A program made the position numbers and the translations under genes. Positions 10,331 through 18,969 of a stretch of DNA of 64,000 nucleotides are shown in pieces. The stretch is from NCBI RefSeq assembly GCF_003149025.1, contig NZ_QGDV01000003.1:1-64000 (forward strand). The letters run 5' to 3'. Origin of the DNA: Rathayibacter iranicus NCPPB 2253 = VKM Ac-1602. GTDB taxonomy: Bacteria; Actinomycetota; Actinomycetes; Actinomycetales; Microbacteriaceae. The first letter of the stretch is position 1, and every line of letters starts with the position of its first letter. The notes beneath the pieces are model-generated. The model was not told the origin of the DNA. It did not search any database and saw only the letters and a program-made list of their open reading frames with translations.

Positions 10331-10456
10331 TGTCTCCGCCGTGCTGGTCGTGTCGATGCTCAGGAGTTCCGTCGCGCCGTGGGCTCCCTGTGGTTGGGAG
10401 GTGCCACGGAGAGGATACCGATCTGCCCGTCCGCGCGAAGTGGCGGGCACGAAGAA

Positions 10457-10497
10457 CGCCCCGCCGACCGGATCCGGAGATCGTGGTCGACGGGGCG
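10457..10497 (-). terminator. Hairpin terminator of the cold-shock gene
   Basis: CGCCCCGCCGACC (10457-10469) and GGTCGACGGGGCG (10485-10497) pair with one mismatch around a 15-base loop. On the minus strand it follows the csp stop and is succeeded by TTCTTCG. Confidence 0.65.
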
Positions 10498-10511
10498 TCA
10501 GAAGTCAGAGA

Positions 10512-10721
10512 TTACTCGCCGACGCCGCGGATGTTCGCGGCCTGCGGGCCCTTACGGCCCTGCTCGACGTCGTACTCGACTTGCTGGTTCTCGACGAGCT
10601 CGCGGTAGCCCTGCTTCGCGATGGCGGAGAAGTGCGCGAACACGTCGGCGCCTCCGTCGTCGGGAGCGATGAAGCCGAAGCCCTTTTCGGAGTTGAACCA
10701 CTTAACGAGGCCAGTAGGCAT
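10512..10721 (-). CDS. csp: Cold-shock protein (CspA family)
   Basis: The protein has 69 residues and is a single S1-like OB fold that binds single-stranded RNA and DNA. RNP1-like KGFGFIAPD and RNP2-like DVFAHFSAI are both present, after the family start [13 protein letters not shown]. An AAGGAAAAG ribosome site precedes the ATG. The length is normal. The long upstream gap may include a structured cold-shock leader; CCGCACAGATGTGCGG at about 10785-10800 could form a small hairpin in it. Confidence 0.95.
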   Translation of the reverse strand: MPTGLVKWFNSEKGFGFIAPDDGGADVFAHFSAIAKQGYRELVENQQVEYDVEQGRKGPQAANIRGVGE

Positions 10722-11245
10722 TTCTTTTCCTTATGTGTTAATGACGCCGACCGTGGCCGACGTCGTCAGAGTCCGCACAGATGTGCGGTACCCGCTCGAC
10801 TCGTCTTCTGCGGGTGAAACACGCAGCGGCCGGAGTCGTCCGGGTTGTCTAGAGGCTGAGCACGCGATTCCGGAGGAGGGCGGCTCTGCGGGGGAGAACG
10901 TCCCGTGCGTCGACGGAGTCGGCGGAACGGGGGTCGAACGAGAAACGGCGCGGCTTCCGCGGCGTCCTGTGAAGGGCGGTACCCGCGTGCGAGGCGGGCG
11001 TTCGAACCGTTAGACCGAGGACGATGCGCTCGATCGGTGCGGTTTCTATCAGGGGCTGAGTCTCTTCGTCGTGCGACTTGTCTCTTCGTCGTGCGACTTC
11101 TCAGCCGTGGAATTCGGGCGATTGCCCAGGAGATGTCTTAACTGTACGGGATCACTGCCCTCGAGCGCGACTGTGCACGTCACACGGCGTGCCGCTCCTT
11201 GTGGTCTCGGCCTCGGATCCGCGTTCCGCCCGCCACCAGGGCCAC
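10722..11245. other. 524-base gap upstream of csp
   Basis: No gene is supported. The part next to csp should hold its promoter and leader, but no clear -35/-10 pair stands out. A 20-bp unit is duplicated perfectly at 11060-11099. The rest looks ordinary. Confidence 0.5.
11060..11099. repeat. Perfect 20-bp tandem duplication
   Basis: GTCTCTTCGTCGTGCGACTT occurs at 11060-11079 and again at 11080-11099, followed by CTCAGCC. Confidence 0.95.
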
Positions 11246-12388
11246 TCAGACCGTCTCGGCGCGCTTCTGCCGCGCCGGCTCGGCGGGGGCGTCCGGTCCA
11301 TTCCAAATCGACACGATGCCCCAGACGACTGCCGCGATGGGCACCGCCAGCACGGCTCCGACGATCCCGGCCAGGACCGTGCCGACGGTCAGTGCGATCA
11401 GCACGATCAGCGGATGCAGCTTCAGCGAGCGCGCCATCACGACTGGCTGCAGGAAGTTGCCCTCCAGCTGGTTGACCCCGATCACGACGAGGATGACGAT
11501 CAGCGCCGCGACCGGCCCGTTCGCGACCAGGGCGACGAGGGCGGCAAGGATACCGGCGGCCGTCGCTCCGACAATCGGAATGAACGCCGTGAGGAAGACG
11601 ATGACGGCAAGCGGGATGGCCAGCGGCACCTGAATGATCGCCAGCGCGACTCCGATACCGACCGCGTCGACTGCCGCGATCGTCGCCGTGCCGCGGACAT
11701 AGCCGCCGAGCACCTCGACGCCCTTGTGCCCGACGCGCTGGGCGCGCTCATAGCTCGATCCGGTGAACGGGCGGAGGAGGAACTCCCAGATCTTCGGCCC
11801 GTCCTTCATGAAGAAGAAGAGCACGACGATCATGAGCACGAGGCCGGTGATGAAGTTGGCCGCCGCCGAGACGCCGGCCAGAGCGCCAGTGCCGAACGAG
11901 CTCGAGGTCAGGAATCCGACGACCGACTGCCGAGCATCCTCGATTTGCTGGTCGGAGATCTGGAACGGCAGGTGCTGCACGTAGTCCTGCAGAGACGTGA
12001 TGCCCTCGGAAGCACTGCTCACCAGCTCGTCCCACTGGTTGCGCACGGCGACAGTGATGAGCCAACCGACCGCACCCAGGATCGCGAGCAGCCCGATCAG
12101 AGCGAGCCAGGTCGCGAGGATCGAGGGGACGCCCTTCCGTCGCATCCAGCCGAGGACCGGGTGGATCGCTGACGCGAGGATCAGAGCGATCATCACCGGG
12201 ATAAGCACCAGCGTCAGCTGCGTCATCGCAAAGACGAGTACCGAGGCGAGCAGTAGCACGACGACCACCTGGAGGCAGCGGAGCGCGAACCGGCCGAAGC
12301 CGTCGGTCCACACCGTCTGGCGCTGATCGGGTTGAAGGCGCTGATCGGGTTGAAGGGTCGAGGGGTCGTTGCGGTCGAAGAAGCCCAT
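11246..12388 (-). CDS. AI-2E family transporter (permease), copy 1
   Basis: The protein has 380 residues with about eight membrane segments. The first pair lies near 35-75 (CLQVVVVLLLASVLVF, LVLIPVMIALILASAIHP), then a large soluble loop near 115-165 and the C-terminal bundle with AIIQVPLAIPLAVIVFLTAFIPIVGATAAGI and LEGNFLQPVVMARSLKLHPLIVLIALTVG, which is the family signature. The family exports small solutes or Na+/H+; the substrate here is unknown. Residues about 11-23 contain LQPDQR twice, from an 18-bp duplication at 12321-12356. A second member lies at 31637-32809. Confidence 0.9.
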   Translation of the reverse strand: MGFFDRNDPSTLQPDQRLQPDQRQTVWTDGFGRFALRCLQVVVVLLLASVLVFAMTQLTLVLIPVMIALILASAIHPVLGWMRRKGVPSILATWLALIGLLAILGAVGWLITVAVRNQWDELVSSASEGITSLQDYVQHLPFQISDQQIEDARQSVVGFLTSSSFGTGALAGVSAAANFITGLVLMIVVLFFFMKDGPKIWEFLLRPFTGSSYERAQRVGHKGVEVLGGYVRGTATIAAVDAVGIGVALAIIQVPLAIPLAVIVFLTAFIPIVGATAAGILAALVALVANGPVAALIVILVVIGVNQLEGNFLQPVVMARSLKLHPLIVLIALTVGTVLAGIVGAVLAVPIAAVVWGIVSIWNGPDAPAEPARQKRAETV

Positions 12389-12452
12389 GCAGGGACGGTA
12401 GCGGCTCGCCGGGCTCTCTCGTGCCTCCTTGACACCCGCTACCGCCGACGGC

Positions 12453-12507
12453 GAGGTGCCCGAGAATGCTCCGATTCCAGCCGGCCTGGAGCACGGTCGG
12501 GCACCTC
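12453..12507 (-). terminator. Hairpin downstream of the diacylglycerol-kinase-like gene
   Basis: GAGGTGCCCGA (12453-12463) is perfectly complementary to TCGGGCACCTC (12497-12507). It lies between the minus-strand kinase gene ending at 12523 and the permease gene starting at 12388. Confidence 0.65.
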
Positions 12508-12522
12508 AGCCGGTCGTCGCGA

Positions 12523-13488
12523 TCAGGCCGGGACGCGCACCGTGAGTCCACCCGGCTCGATCCAGGTGTGGAACGCCGACGTCAAGCCGAACGCGTCACC
12601 GTCGAGTTCGATCTCCTGCGCGCGCTCGAGGCGCACCGTGAGGTCTCGGCCCTTCACATAGCGCAGGGCCGAGACTTCCTTGGTCAGGCCCATGAGCTTA
12701 TTCCCCACGACACCGCCGCGGCGCAGGACGCCGTTCTCCCAGACGACCTTGAAGATGATCTGCGCCCAGCCAATGAAGCCGTCCGGCCGCAGCAGGACGA
12801 TGTCGAACTCGCCGTCGTCGACCGCAGCATCCGGCAATAGCAGGATGTTCGCGGGCAGAGCCCCGCAGTTGCCGACGATGATCGTATGCGCGCGCACCCT
12901 CCGGGTCTTCGAGTCGTCCAGGCGGTAGCGGAACTCCAGCTGGTTCTTATCGAGCAGCGCCTTGCGAAGCGCATCGACGTACGCGAGCCAGCCCGCGCGC
13001 TTCTTGAGATCGTCGTCGGTGTTCGCGAGCATCTTCGCGTCGATCCCGAGGCCCGCCATGACGACGTAGGCGTGCCGGTCCCGGCCCTGGGGTGTCTCGA
13101 TGTCGATCATCCCGACGTCGATCGCACGGTCTTTCCCCGAAAAGGCGACGGAGAGCGCGTTGTCGATGTCGTCGAGGGTGAGGTTGAGGTTGCGGGCGAG
13201 CAGGTTGCCTGTGCCGGAGGGCAGCAGGGCGAGCGAAGCCTCGGAGTCGCGCAGCGCCTCCGCGACGACGCGCACTGTGCCGTCCCCACCTGCCGCGATC
13301 ACCATATCGACGCCGGCGGCCAGTGCCTCCTTCGTCTGTCCGGCTCCCGGATCCTCGACGGAAGTCTCGAACCAGAGCGTCTCCTCCCAGCCCGCGGCCT
13401 CCTGCGCGCGAGCGATGGCGGCCTGCACTGTCTCGAGATCGACCTTGACCGGGTTGTAGACGATCGCTGCGCGGCGGTGCTCAGGCAT
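12523..13488 (-). CDS. Diacylglycerol kinase-family lipid kinase (YegS/DgkB type)
   Basis: The protein has 321 residues. It is expected to phosphorylate diacylglycerol or a related lipid at the membrane face. The nucleotide-binding GGDGT is at 67-71 and SGTGNLLARN at 91-100; the C-terminal beta-sandwich includes VVDDGEFDIVLLRP and ELDGDAF. The length is normal. The start overlaps the end of the small acidic frame at 13481-13672 by eight bases, so the two may be co-transcribed. Confidence 0.9.
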   Translation of the reverse strand: MPEHRRAAIVYNPVKVDLETVQAAIARAQEAAGWEETLWFETSVEDPGAGQTKEALAAGVDMVIAAGGDGTVRVVAEALRDSEASLALLPSGTGNLLARNLNLTLDDIDNALSVAFSGKDRAIDVGMIDIETPQGRDRHAYVVMAGLGIDAKMLANTDDDLKKRAGWLAYVDALRKALLDKNQLEFRYRLDDSKTRRVRAHTIIVGNCGALPANILLLPDAAVDDGEFDIVLLRPDGFIGWAQIIFKVVWENGVLRRGGVVGNKLMGLTKEVSALRYVKGRDLTVRLERAQEIELDGDAFGLTSAFHTWIEPGGLTVRVPA

Positions 13489-13672
13489 CGTCCCGGCTCT
13501 CGCCGTTTTCGTCCACCCGGCCGGGACGCACGTCAGCGTCCTCGCGGATGTCGATGCGGGTGTCGCCTGCCGCGGTCGTCGAGACGTCGATGCGCGGGGC
13601 CGCGTCGGCCTCCGTCGCGTGTGGGGCGCTGGTCAGCTGGTCGTGGCGGTCGTCCGCGCTCTGGTCGCTCAT
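13481..13672 (-). CDS. Small acidic protein upstream of the lipid kinase
   Basis: The product is 63 residues (MSDQSADDRHDQLTSAPHATEADAAPRIDV), rich in Asp, Glu and Arg, with no hydrophobic segment. It overlaps the kinase start by eight bases, as coupled genes do. No strong ribosome site is seen before the ATG. It could be a chance frame. Confidence 0.45.
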   Translation of the reverse strand: MSDQSADDRHDQLTSAPHATEADAAPRIDVSTTAAGDTRIDIREDADVRPGRVDENGESRDDA

Positions 13673-13725
13673 GTCTGGACGCTAGCAGCGGGCCGTCCGG
13701 GGTTGCACGGGCTTGCGGCGGCGCA

Positions 13726-13789
13726 CAACGTCAGCTGAGACGCCTCCTCATCCACCATCGTGGATGAGACCTCTTTTCAGCTGACGTTG
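13726..13789. repeat. 64-bp palindromic element with nested stems
   Basis: CAACGTCAGCTGA (13726-13738) is repeated inverted as TCAGCTGACGTTG (13777-13789). Inside it, TCATCCAC (13748-13755) and GTGGATGA (13760-13767) form a second perfect stem around CATC. It sits after the minus-strand DoxX gene and could act as its terminator. The precise double symmetry without a T run also fits a REP-like palindrome. Confidence 0.75.
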
Positions 13790-13799
13790 CGTTGCGCCC

Positions 13800-14162
13800 T
13801 CAGCGCGACCGAGCAGCCTGGAGCCCCCACAGCACGAGCGGGACCTGTAGCGGCAGGCGCAGGAGAGTGATCGCGCGGGCCCGCGGGCGGCGCGCATCCT
13901 TCGCCATCTGCACGTTCCCGGGGAAGACGGCGGCCATCAGCGCAGCGGAGGCGAGCCCACCGACGGCGCGCGTGCGAGGCAGGAGGGTCGCGACGGCACA
14001 GGCCAGTTCCGCCGCTCCGGAGGCGAGGACCCAGCCGCGGGCCGAGCCCGGCATCCCGCGCGGCACAACCGCGTCGAACGTCTGCGGATGCACGAGATGT
14101 ACCACTCCCGAGATCGCCATCGCCGAGACGAGGACGAGCGGGCCGGTGCCGAGCCGGGTCAC
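13800..14162 (-). CDS. DoxX family membrane protein
   Basis: The protein has 120 residues and four predicted membrane segments, starting PLVLVSAMAISGVVHLVHPQTF. VPRGMPGSARGWVLASGAAELACAVATLLPRTR is the DoxX-like core with its conserved Glu. Its ATG overlaps the stop of the upstream hydrolase gene, so it is translationally coupled. Family members are linked to redox or sulfur metabolism in the membrane; the role here is unknown. Confidence 0.8.
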   Translation of the reverse strand: MTRLGTGPLVLVSAMAISGVVHLVHPQTFDAVVPRGMPGSARGWVLASGAAELACAVATLLPRTRAVGGLASAALMAAVFPGNVQMAKDARRPRARAITLLRLPLQVPLVLWGLQAARSR

Positions 14163-15049
14163 TGCTCCTCCGCTCCTCGTTCGAGCGGAGCGACGTGGTC
14201 AAGGATGCGCCGCCACTCCCGCACTAGCGCCAGCCGCCCCGCGCCAGCGACGGTAACCGTGCGTGCGCGGTCGAGCCGCCCGCGGTACCAGCGGCCGTCC
14301 TCCGCGCTTGCGACCGGGTCCGCGTCGCCGTGCACGAGCAGGGTCTCGGCGGTGACCCGGTCCAGATCGTCTGCCCAGGAGCCGTGCCGGAGCGCGGCGA
14401 GGTCGATCGCCGCGCCGCTCGGCCCCTGCCTCCAGCCCTCGCCGAGCATCCGCTCGAGTCGATTGCGCAGGCCGCCGTGGCTCGCGAGGACCGGGTCGTC
14501 CGAGTCGATGCCGAGCGCGTCGAGTCCCGGCTGGGTCTGCGGTAGGGAGGCGCCGATCGCGGCGGCGTCCTCGTCCGGGAGGATCTCGCGCCGCTCCCAC
14601 GCGCCGGTGGAGTGAACGAGGACGCCGGCCTGCGGCGGTGCCGGCGTGCCGACGAGGGCGAGACGGTCGACGAGGTCGGGGTGCCGCGCGGCGAGCGAGA
14701 GGGCGAACACGCCCCCGGACCCCCACCCCACCACGCCGACGCTGCCGAAGCGCGCGCCCTCGACCATGCGGGCCGTCCGCTCGGAGCGACGCAGGTACTC
14801 GGCCAGGTCATCGGCGCGGTCCTCCACCCGATCGTGCGCGGCATCGACCGGGTCGGAGGCGCCGTAACCGGGACGGTCGAGGATCAGCAAGTGCAGCCCC
14901 CAGGGTCCGGTGATTGTCGGGTCGGGGTCGAAGCCGCCCGCTCCCGGAGTCGGGTGGCAGAACACGACCAGACGGTCGGCGACGGGATCCCCCGCCGCCG
15001 AAACTCCGATCCCTCGGCCGGACCGCAGCTCGAAACGGTGGTTCGCCAT
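14159..15049 (-). CDS. Alpha/beta hydrolase
   Basis: The protein has 296 residues from ATG 15049 (MANHRFELRSGRGIGVSAAGDP), preceded by GGGAGG. The oxyanion-hole region is VVFCHPTPGAGG. The nucleophile elbow region is VGVVGWGSGGVFALSLAARHP, in which the usual GxSxG reads GWGSGG; the Ser lies one place further on. The acid Asp lies in LLVHGDADPVAS. The expected C-terminal His is not obvious: the end reads VAGAGRLALVREW, where GGH is usual. It may be a catalytically altered member. Confidence 0.8.
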   Translation of the reverse strand: MANHRFELRSGRGIGVSAAGDPVADRLVVFCHPTPGAGGFDPDPTITGPWGLHLLILDRPGYGASDPVDAAHDRVEDRADDLAEYLRRSERTARMVEGARFGSVGVVGWGSGGVFALSLAARHPDLVDRLALVGTPAPPQAGVLVHSTGAWERREILPDEDAAAIGASLPQTQPGLDALGIDSDDPVLASHGGLRNRLERMLGEGWRQGPSGAAIDLAALRHGSWADDLDRVTAETLLVHGDADPVASAEDGRWYRGRLDRARTVTVAGAGRLALVREWRRILDHVAPLERGAEEQ

Positions 15050-15148
15050 GTCGCCTCCCAGGCACGCCGACCGCCGGCGCATCGTCCCCAGTCAAGCGGA
15101 GCCGAGCGCCCGCGCGCTGGGCCTTGCGCCGGAGGAGACGCACCCGTG

Positions 15149-16384
15149 TCAGTCGTCGGTGGACTGTGCCCGGCGGGAGCCCCTGCTCACAATCGGAGGC
15201 ACCTCAAGGTGGGGCACGGCCCGTTTCATGAAGCGGTCGAAGTCCGGGACGGTGAACGCCGCGTAGCCGTACTCTGGAGTGTAGAGGAGCCCCATATCGA
15301 TCAACTCCGCTCGAGTCGGGCCCAACTGCTGGGACGATCTCTCCAGAAGAGCTGCGACGTCACCCGCCTTCTGCGGCTCCGGGCCGAGTTCCGCCATTGC
15401 GCGCATGTAGGCGGTCTGAAGCTGCGTCGCTCGGTCGAGTCGGACGCGGAAGAACGAGCTGTCGAGCTTGGCCTCGTAGGCGTCCCTGGCGAACTCGACG
15501 TCTTCCTGAGTGATGCGGTTGGCGGTCGCCACGGTCCAGACCTGGTAACCCAGCTCCTGGATGAAGTACGGATATCCGCGCGTGATGGTGACTGCGAGTT
15601 CGACCGCCTCGTCGTCGTATGTCGCTCCTTCCGCGGCTGCAGGCTCGCGGAGCGCTGCGGCCGCCGCGTCGGGATGGAGGGAGCCGATTCGGGGAAACGT
15701 GAACAGCCGCTCTGCGTACGATTTCGCATCGCCGGCCAGCTCGGCGATCTGCGGGAGGCCCGCTCCTACGAAGGTAACGGGGAGGTTCCGCTGCACCGTC
15801 TTGTGAATGGCCTGGATGAGGGCTTCGAGCTGTGATGAGTCGAGGAACTGCACCTCGTCGATGAGCAGCACGATGCCCTCTCCCTGTTCGGCCGCTGCCT
15901 CTCCGACTGCGACCAGGACGTCTGTGAGATCGAGCCCGAGATCTCTGTGATCCGCGAGCCCTTCTGCTGGTGGGACGTCCCAGCCGATGGACCACGCCCC
16001 GTCGGCGCCGACCGAGACCGCGAAGGCGCTCAGCGCCGCCGCAGCATTCCGACCGCGGTCCGACCAGCGGGCTCGCGGTGAAAGCCGCAGCAGCGCGGCC
16101 TTGAGCTGGGAGGCGATCACCTGGCGGAACTGACCTTCGCCGTGCTTCACGGCCTCGAATTCGATGACCTCCCAGTTCTCCTCCTGGGCTATGGACCGGA
16201 AGCTGTTCAGGAGGACCGTCTTCCCCACACCCCGCAGACCGGTGATGATCATGGACTGGTCCGTGCGACCTCGCCTCAGGCGCCTGAGGAGAGTGCGGAA
16301 GGCCTCGGTCTGCTCGTCGCGCCCAATGAGTATCTCCGGCCGAGCGCCGGCGTTCGGCGTGTACGGGTTGTCAACGGCATCCAT
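15149..16384 (-). CDS. Solitary AAA+ ATPase (ORC/Cdc6-like / AAA_16)
   Basis: The protein has 411 residues and is cytoplasmic. Walker A GLRGVGKT is at 49-56 and Walker B IVLLIDEVQF near 170-178. GAGLPQI near 205 fits a sensor-1 strand, and a C-terminal winged-helix-like region follows (ALLERSSQQLGPTRAELIDMGLLYTPEYGYAAFTVPDFDRFM). Such single ATPases are often tied to mobile or defence loci, but no partner gene is adjacent. Repeats of AGTTTAG in its promoter suggest a dedicated regulator or autoregulation. Confidence 0.85.
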   Translation of the reverse strand: MDAVDNPYTPNAGARPEILIGRDEQTEAFRTLLRRLRRGRTDQSMIITGLRGVGKTVLLNSFRSIAQEENWEVIEFEAVKHGEGQFRQVIASQLKAALLRLSPRARWSDRGRNAAAALSAFAVSVGADGAWSIGWDVPPAEGLADHRDLGLDLTDVLVAVGEAAAEQGEGIVLLIDEVQFLDSSQLEALIQAIHKTVQRNLPVTFVGAGLPQIAELAGDAKSYAERLFTFPRIGSLHPDAAAAALREPAAAEGATYDDEAVELAVTITRGYPYFIQELGYQVWTVATANRITQEDVEFARDAYEAKLDSSFFRVRLDRATQLQTAYMRAMAELGPEPQKAGDVAALLERSSQQLGPTRAELIDMGLLYTPEYGYAAFTVPDFDRFMKRAVPHLEVPPIVSRGSRRAQSTDD

Positions 16385-16391
16385 GACGGCG

Positions 16392-16433
16392 AGTTTAGGG
16401 AGTTTAGAGTGGTTTATCCAGATCTCCTAAACT
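16392..16433. promoter_or_regulatory. Cluster of AGTTTAG motifs at the AAA+ ATPase promoter
   Basis: AGTTTAGGG (16392-16400) and AGTTTAGAG (16401-16409) lie side by side, and CCTAAACT (16426-16433) lies inverted 16 bases on, just upstream of the minus-strand ATG at 16384. The arrangement looks like operator sites. The remainder of the 378-base gap up to 16762 shows no gene; it must contain the rnj promoter. Confidence 0.45.
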
Positions 16434-16762
16434 GCACTAAAGTCAAAAAACCGCGGTCGAGCCGGCCGCTGACGTCGACCCGAGCCGACTGAGTAGAGGC
16501 CGCACCCGGCACCGGATCCCGCCCTTGGACGTGCAACGCTGCGAACGCTGGCATGCTGTACAAGATGGTCGGTGCGCTCAGGTGCGCCGCACGGACGGCT
16601 CCTTCCGCATGACAGCGGCGAGCTGACCCCGTCCCGTACACCTCCAACCGCTCCCGACAGCGCGCGACAGCGCCGGAGCGACACATCACCGCGGCCCGTC
16701 CGGGCGCGCGGTCGGACCGGCGCCGTGCGCACGAGTCCCGCCACTCCCTCCGGAAAGCACAC

Positions 16763-18469
16763 ATGAGAAACAGCAGAACCGCGAAGCCTGCCCGCCACCA
16801 CCTTGAGCTCCCCAGGCCCAAGCCCCTCGAGAAAGGCGCCCTGCGGATCACGCCGCTCGGAGGCCTCGGCGAAATCGGCCGCAACATGACTGTCTTCGAG
16901 CACAAGGGCAAGCTGCTCATCGTCGACTGCGGCGTGCTGTTCCCCGAGGAGAACCAGCCCGGGATCGACGTGATCCTGCCCGACTTCGCCGCGATCCGCT
17001 CGCGCCTGAAGGACATCGAGGCGATCGTTCTGACGCACGGCCACGAGGACCACATTGGCGGCGTCCCGTACCTGCTCAAAGAGCGCGGCGACATACCGAT
17101 CATCGCGTCGACCTTCACGCTCGCGCTGATCACCGCGAAACTCACGGAACACCGCATCACTCCGCGCACCCGCCCCGTCAAGGAGGGCGACCGCGTCGAC
17201 GCGGGCGTCTTCGACCTCGAGTTCCTTGCCGTGAACCACTCCATCCCGGACGGACTCGCCGTCGCAATCCGCACCGAGGCCGGTCTCGTCCTGCATACCG
17301 GCGACTTCAAGATGGACCAGTTCCCGCTCGACGGGCGCACCACCGACCTCCCCGGCTTCGCCCGCCTCGGTGACGAGGGCGTCGACCTCTTCCTGGTCGA
17401 CTCCACCAATGCCGACGTCCCCGGCTTCGCGATCTCGGAGGGCGATCTCGCTCCCGCGATCGACCAGGTGTTCCGCACCGCGCCGCGCCGCATCGTCGTG
17501 TCGAGCTTCGCCAGCCACGTGCACCGCATCCAGCAGGTTCTCGACGCCGCGCAGCGCCACGGCCGCAAGGTCGCCTTCGTCGGCCGCTCGATGGTCCGCA
17601 ACATGGGGATCGCCGCCGAGCTGGGCTACCTCAAGATCCCGGCCGGCCTCGTCGTCGACATGAAGGTGCTCGAGAAGCTCCCCGCAACCGAGATCGTGAT
17701 GATCTGTACCGGATCCCAGGGCGAGCCGATGGCTGCGCTCTCGCGCATGGCTAACAAGGACCACATCATCGACATCGGCCCGGGCGACACCGTTCTGCTT
17801 GCCAGCTCGCTCATCCCCGGCAATGAGAACGCGATCTACCGAATCATCAACGCGTTCACCCGATGGGGTGCGACCGTCGTGCACAAGGGCAACGCCAAGG
17901 TGCACGTCTCGGGTCACGCCAGCGCGGGCGAACTCGCCTACTGCTACAACATCCTCCGTCCGACCGCTGTCCTGCCGGTGCACGGCGAGTGGCGCCACCT
18001 GACGGCGAACGCGGCCATCGCGACCCGCACCGGGATCGACGAGAAAGACGTCTTCGTGATTGAGGACGGCGTCTCGCTCGACCTGGTTAAGGGCCGTACT
18101 CGAATCAGCGGCCGGATCGAGGCCGACCACATCCTGGTCGACGGCACCACCATGGGTGTCGCGACCGAGGACGCCATGCTCGATCGTCGCGTCCTGGCCG
18201 AGGAGGGGGCGATCACCGTCCTCGCCATCGTCGATGTCGACCGCGGCACGCTCGGAGAGTCGGTCGAGTTCTTCACCCGGGGCTTCGTAGAGGAGCCGGG
18301 TTGGAAGGCTAACGCCAGCAAGGCGATCGACGAGGCGGTGTTGCAGGCCGCGGGCTCGCCCACCGACCGCGACGCGATGGAGAAGCTGATTACCCGGACA
18401 CTCGGCCGCTGGCTGACCCGCCGCCACCGCCGCAACCCAGTCATCACGACCATCGTGGTCGAGGAGTAA
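16763..18469 (+). CDS. rnj: Ribonuclease J
   Basis: The protein has 568 residues and is a metallo-beta-lactamase-fold endo/5'-exoribonuclease in RNA decay and rRNA maturation. The metal-binding HGHEDH lies near residue 93-98, with ITPLGGLGEIGRNM at the start, HTGDFKMD, and DSTNAD in the beta-CASP part. Further on are GSQGEPMAAL and HVSGHASAGEL. It is full length. In many relatives dapA precedes rnj; here an unrelated divergent ATPase gene does. The ATG at 16763 follows a weak GGAAAG site. Confidence 0.95.
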   Translation: MRNSRTAKPARHHLELPRPKPLEKGALRITPLGGLGEIGRNMTVFEHKGKLLIVDCGVLFPEENQPGIDVILPDFAAIRSRLKDIEAIVLTHGHEDHIGGVPYLLKERGDIPIIASTFTLALITAKLTEHRITPRTRPVKEGDRVDAGVFDLEFLAVNHSIPDGLAVAIRTEAGLVLHTGDFKMDQFPLDGRTTDLPGFARLGDEGVDLFLVDSTNADVPGFAISEGDLAPAIDQVFRTAPRRIVVSSFASHVHRIQQVLDAAQRHGRKVAFVGRSMVRNMGIAAELGYLKIPAGLVVDMKVLEKLPATEIVMICTGSQGEPMAALSRMANKDHIIDIGPGDTVLLASSLIPGNENAIYRIINAFTRWGATVVHKGNAKVHVSGHASAGELAYCYNILRPTAVLPVHGEWRHLTANAAIATRTGIDEKDVFVIEDGVSLDLVKGRTRISGRIEADHILVDGTTMGVATEDAMLDRRVLAEEGAITVLAIVDVDRGTLGESVEFFTRGFVEEPGWKANASKAIDEAVLQAAGSPTDRDAMEKLITRTLGRWLTRRHRRNPVITTIVVEE

Positions 18470-18565
18470 GCGCCCGCGTCCACTGCGCCACGCGACGCCC
18501 AACGCAACGGTTGGGTGGTAGCGTGGCGCACAGATCCTTTTTCCGGGATCGAAGGGCGGAGTGAC

Positions 18566-18967
18566 ATGGCATCCATCCAAGCGGAGCAGCAGACACGGCG
18601 GCCTCCCGCGGTGACGATGGCGCACAGGAGTGACGAGTCCGCCATCGAGTCCGCCTTGCAGGTGCGGGTGGCGCTCCTCATCGAATCCCTCGGAAGCGGA
18701 GCGGAGGTCGCGAGGCTTCTCGACGTCAACCGCAGCCAGCCGTCGCAGTGGCGTCGCGGAAACGAGCAGCCAGGGCCCCGGACGAGTCAACTGCTGCTCG
18801 ACCTCGACTACGTCGTCGCCAAGGCTCGGCAGGCCTGGTCAGGGCGCGCCGCTGTCGACTGGCTGACCGGCGCCAACGCTGTCCTCGATGGTGCTCGGCC
18901 CATCGATGTCCTGAGGAGGTCCGGCAGCACCGAGGTCATCCGGGCCCTCGACGTCGCCATGGCCTAG
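18566..18967 (+). CDS. Xre/MbcA/ParS-type antitoxin
   Basis: The protein has 133 residues from ATG 18566, preceded by GGGCGGAG. An Xre-like HTH occupies the middle (VALLIESLGSGAEVARLLDVNRSQPSQWRRGNEQPGPRTSQLLLDLDYVV). A DUF2384-like toxin-binding part follows (AWSGRAAVDWLTGANAVLDGARPIDVLRRSGSTEVIRALDV). This is the classic arrangement of antitoxins paired with RES toxins. The toxin gene starts two bases after its stop, so the pair is co-translated and probably autoregulated. Confidence 0.88.
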   Translation: MASIQAEQQTRRPPAVTMAHRSDESAIESALQVRVALLIESLGSGAEVARLLDVNRSQPSQWRRGNEQPGPRTSQLLLDLDYVVAKARQAWSGRAAVDWLTGANAVLDGARPIDVLRRSGSTEVIRALDVAMA

Positions 18968-18969
18968 GC

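Noticed and set aside
16427-18790. A 787-codon open frame on the minus strand over RNase J
   Set aside because: Antisense shadow of a well-supported gene; no motif and no ribosome site.
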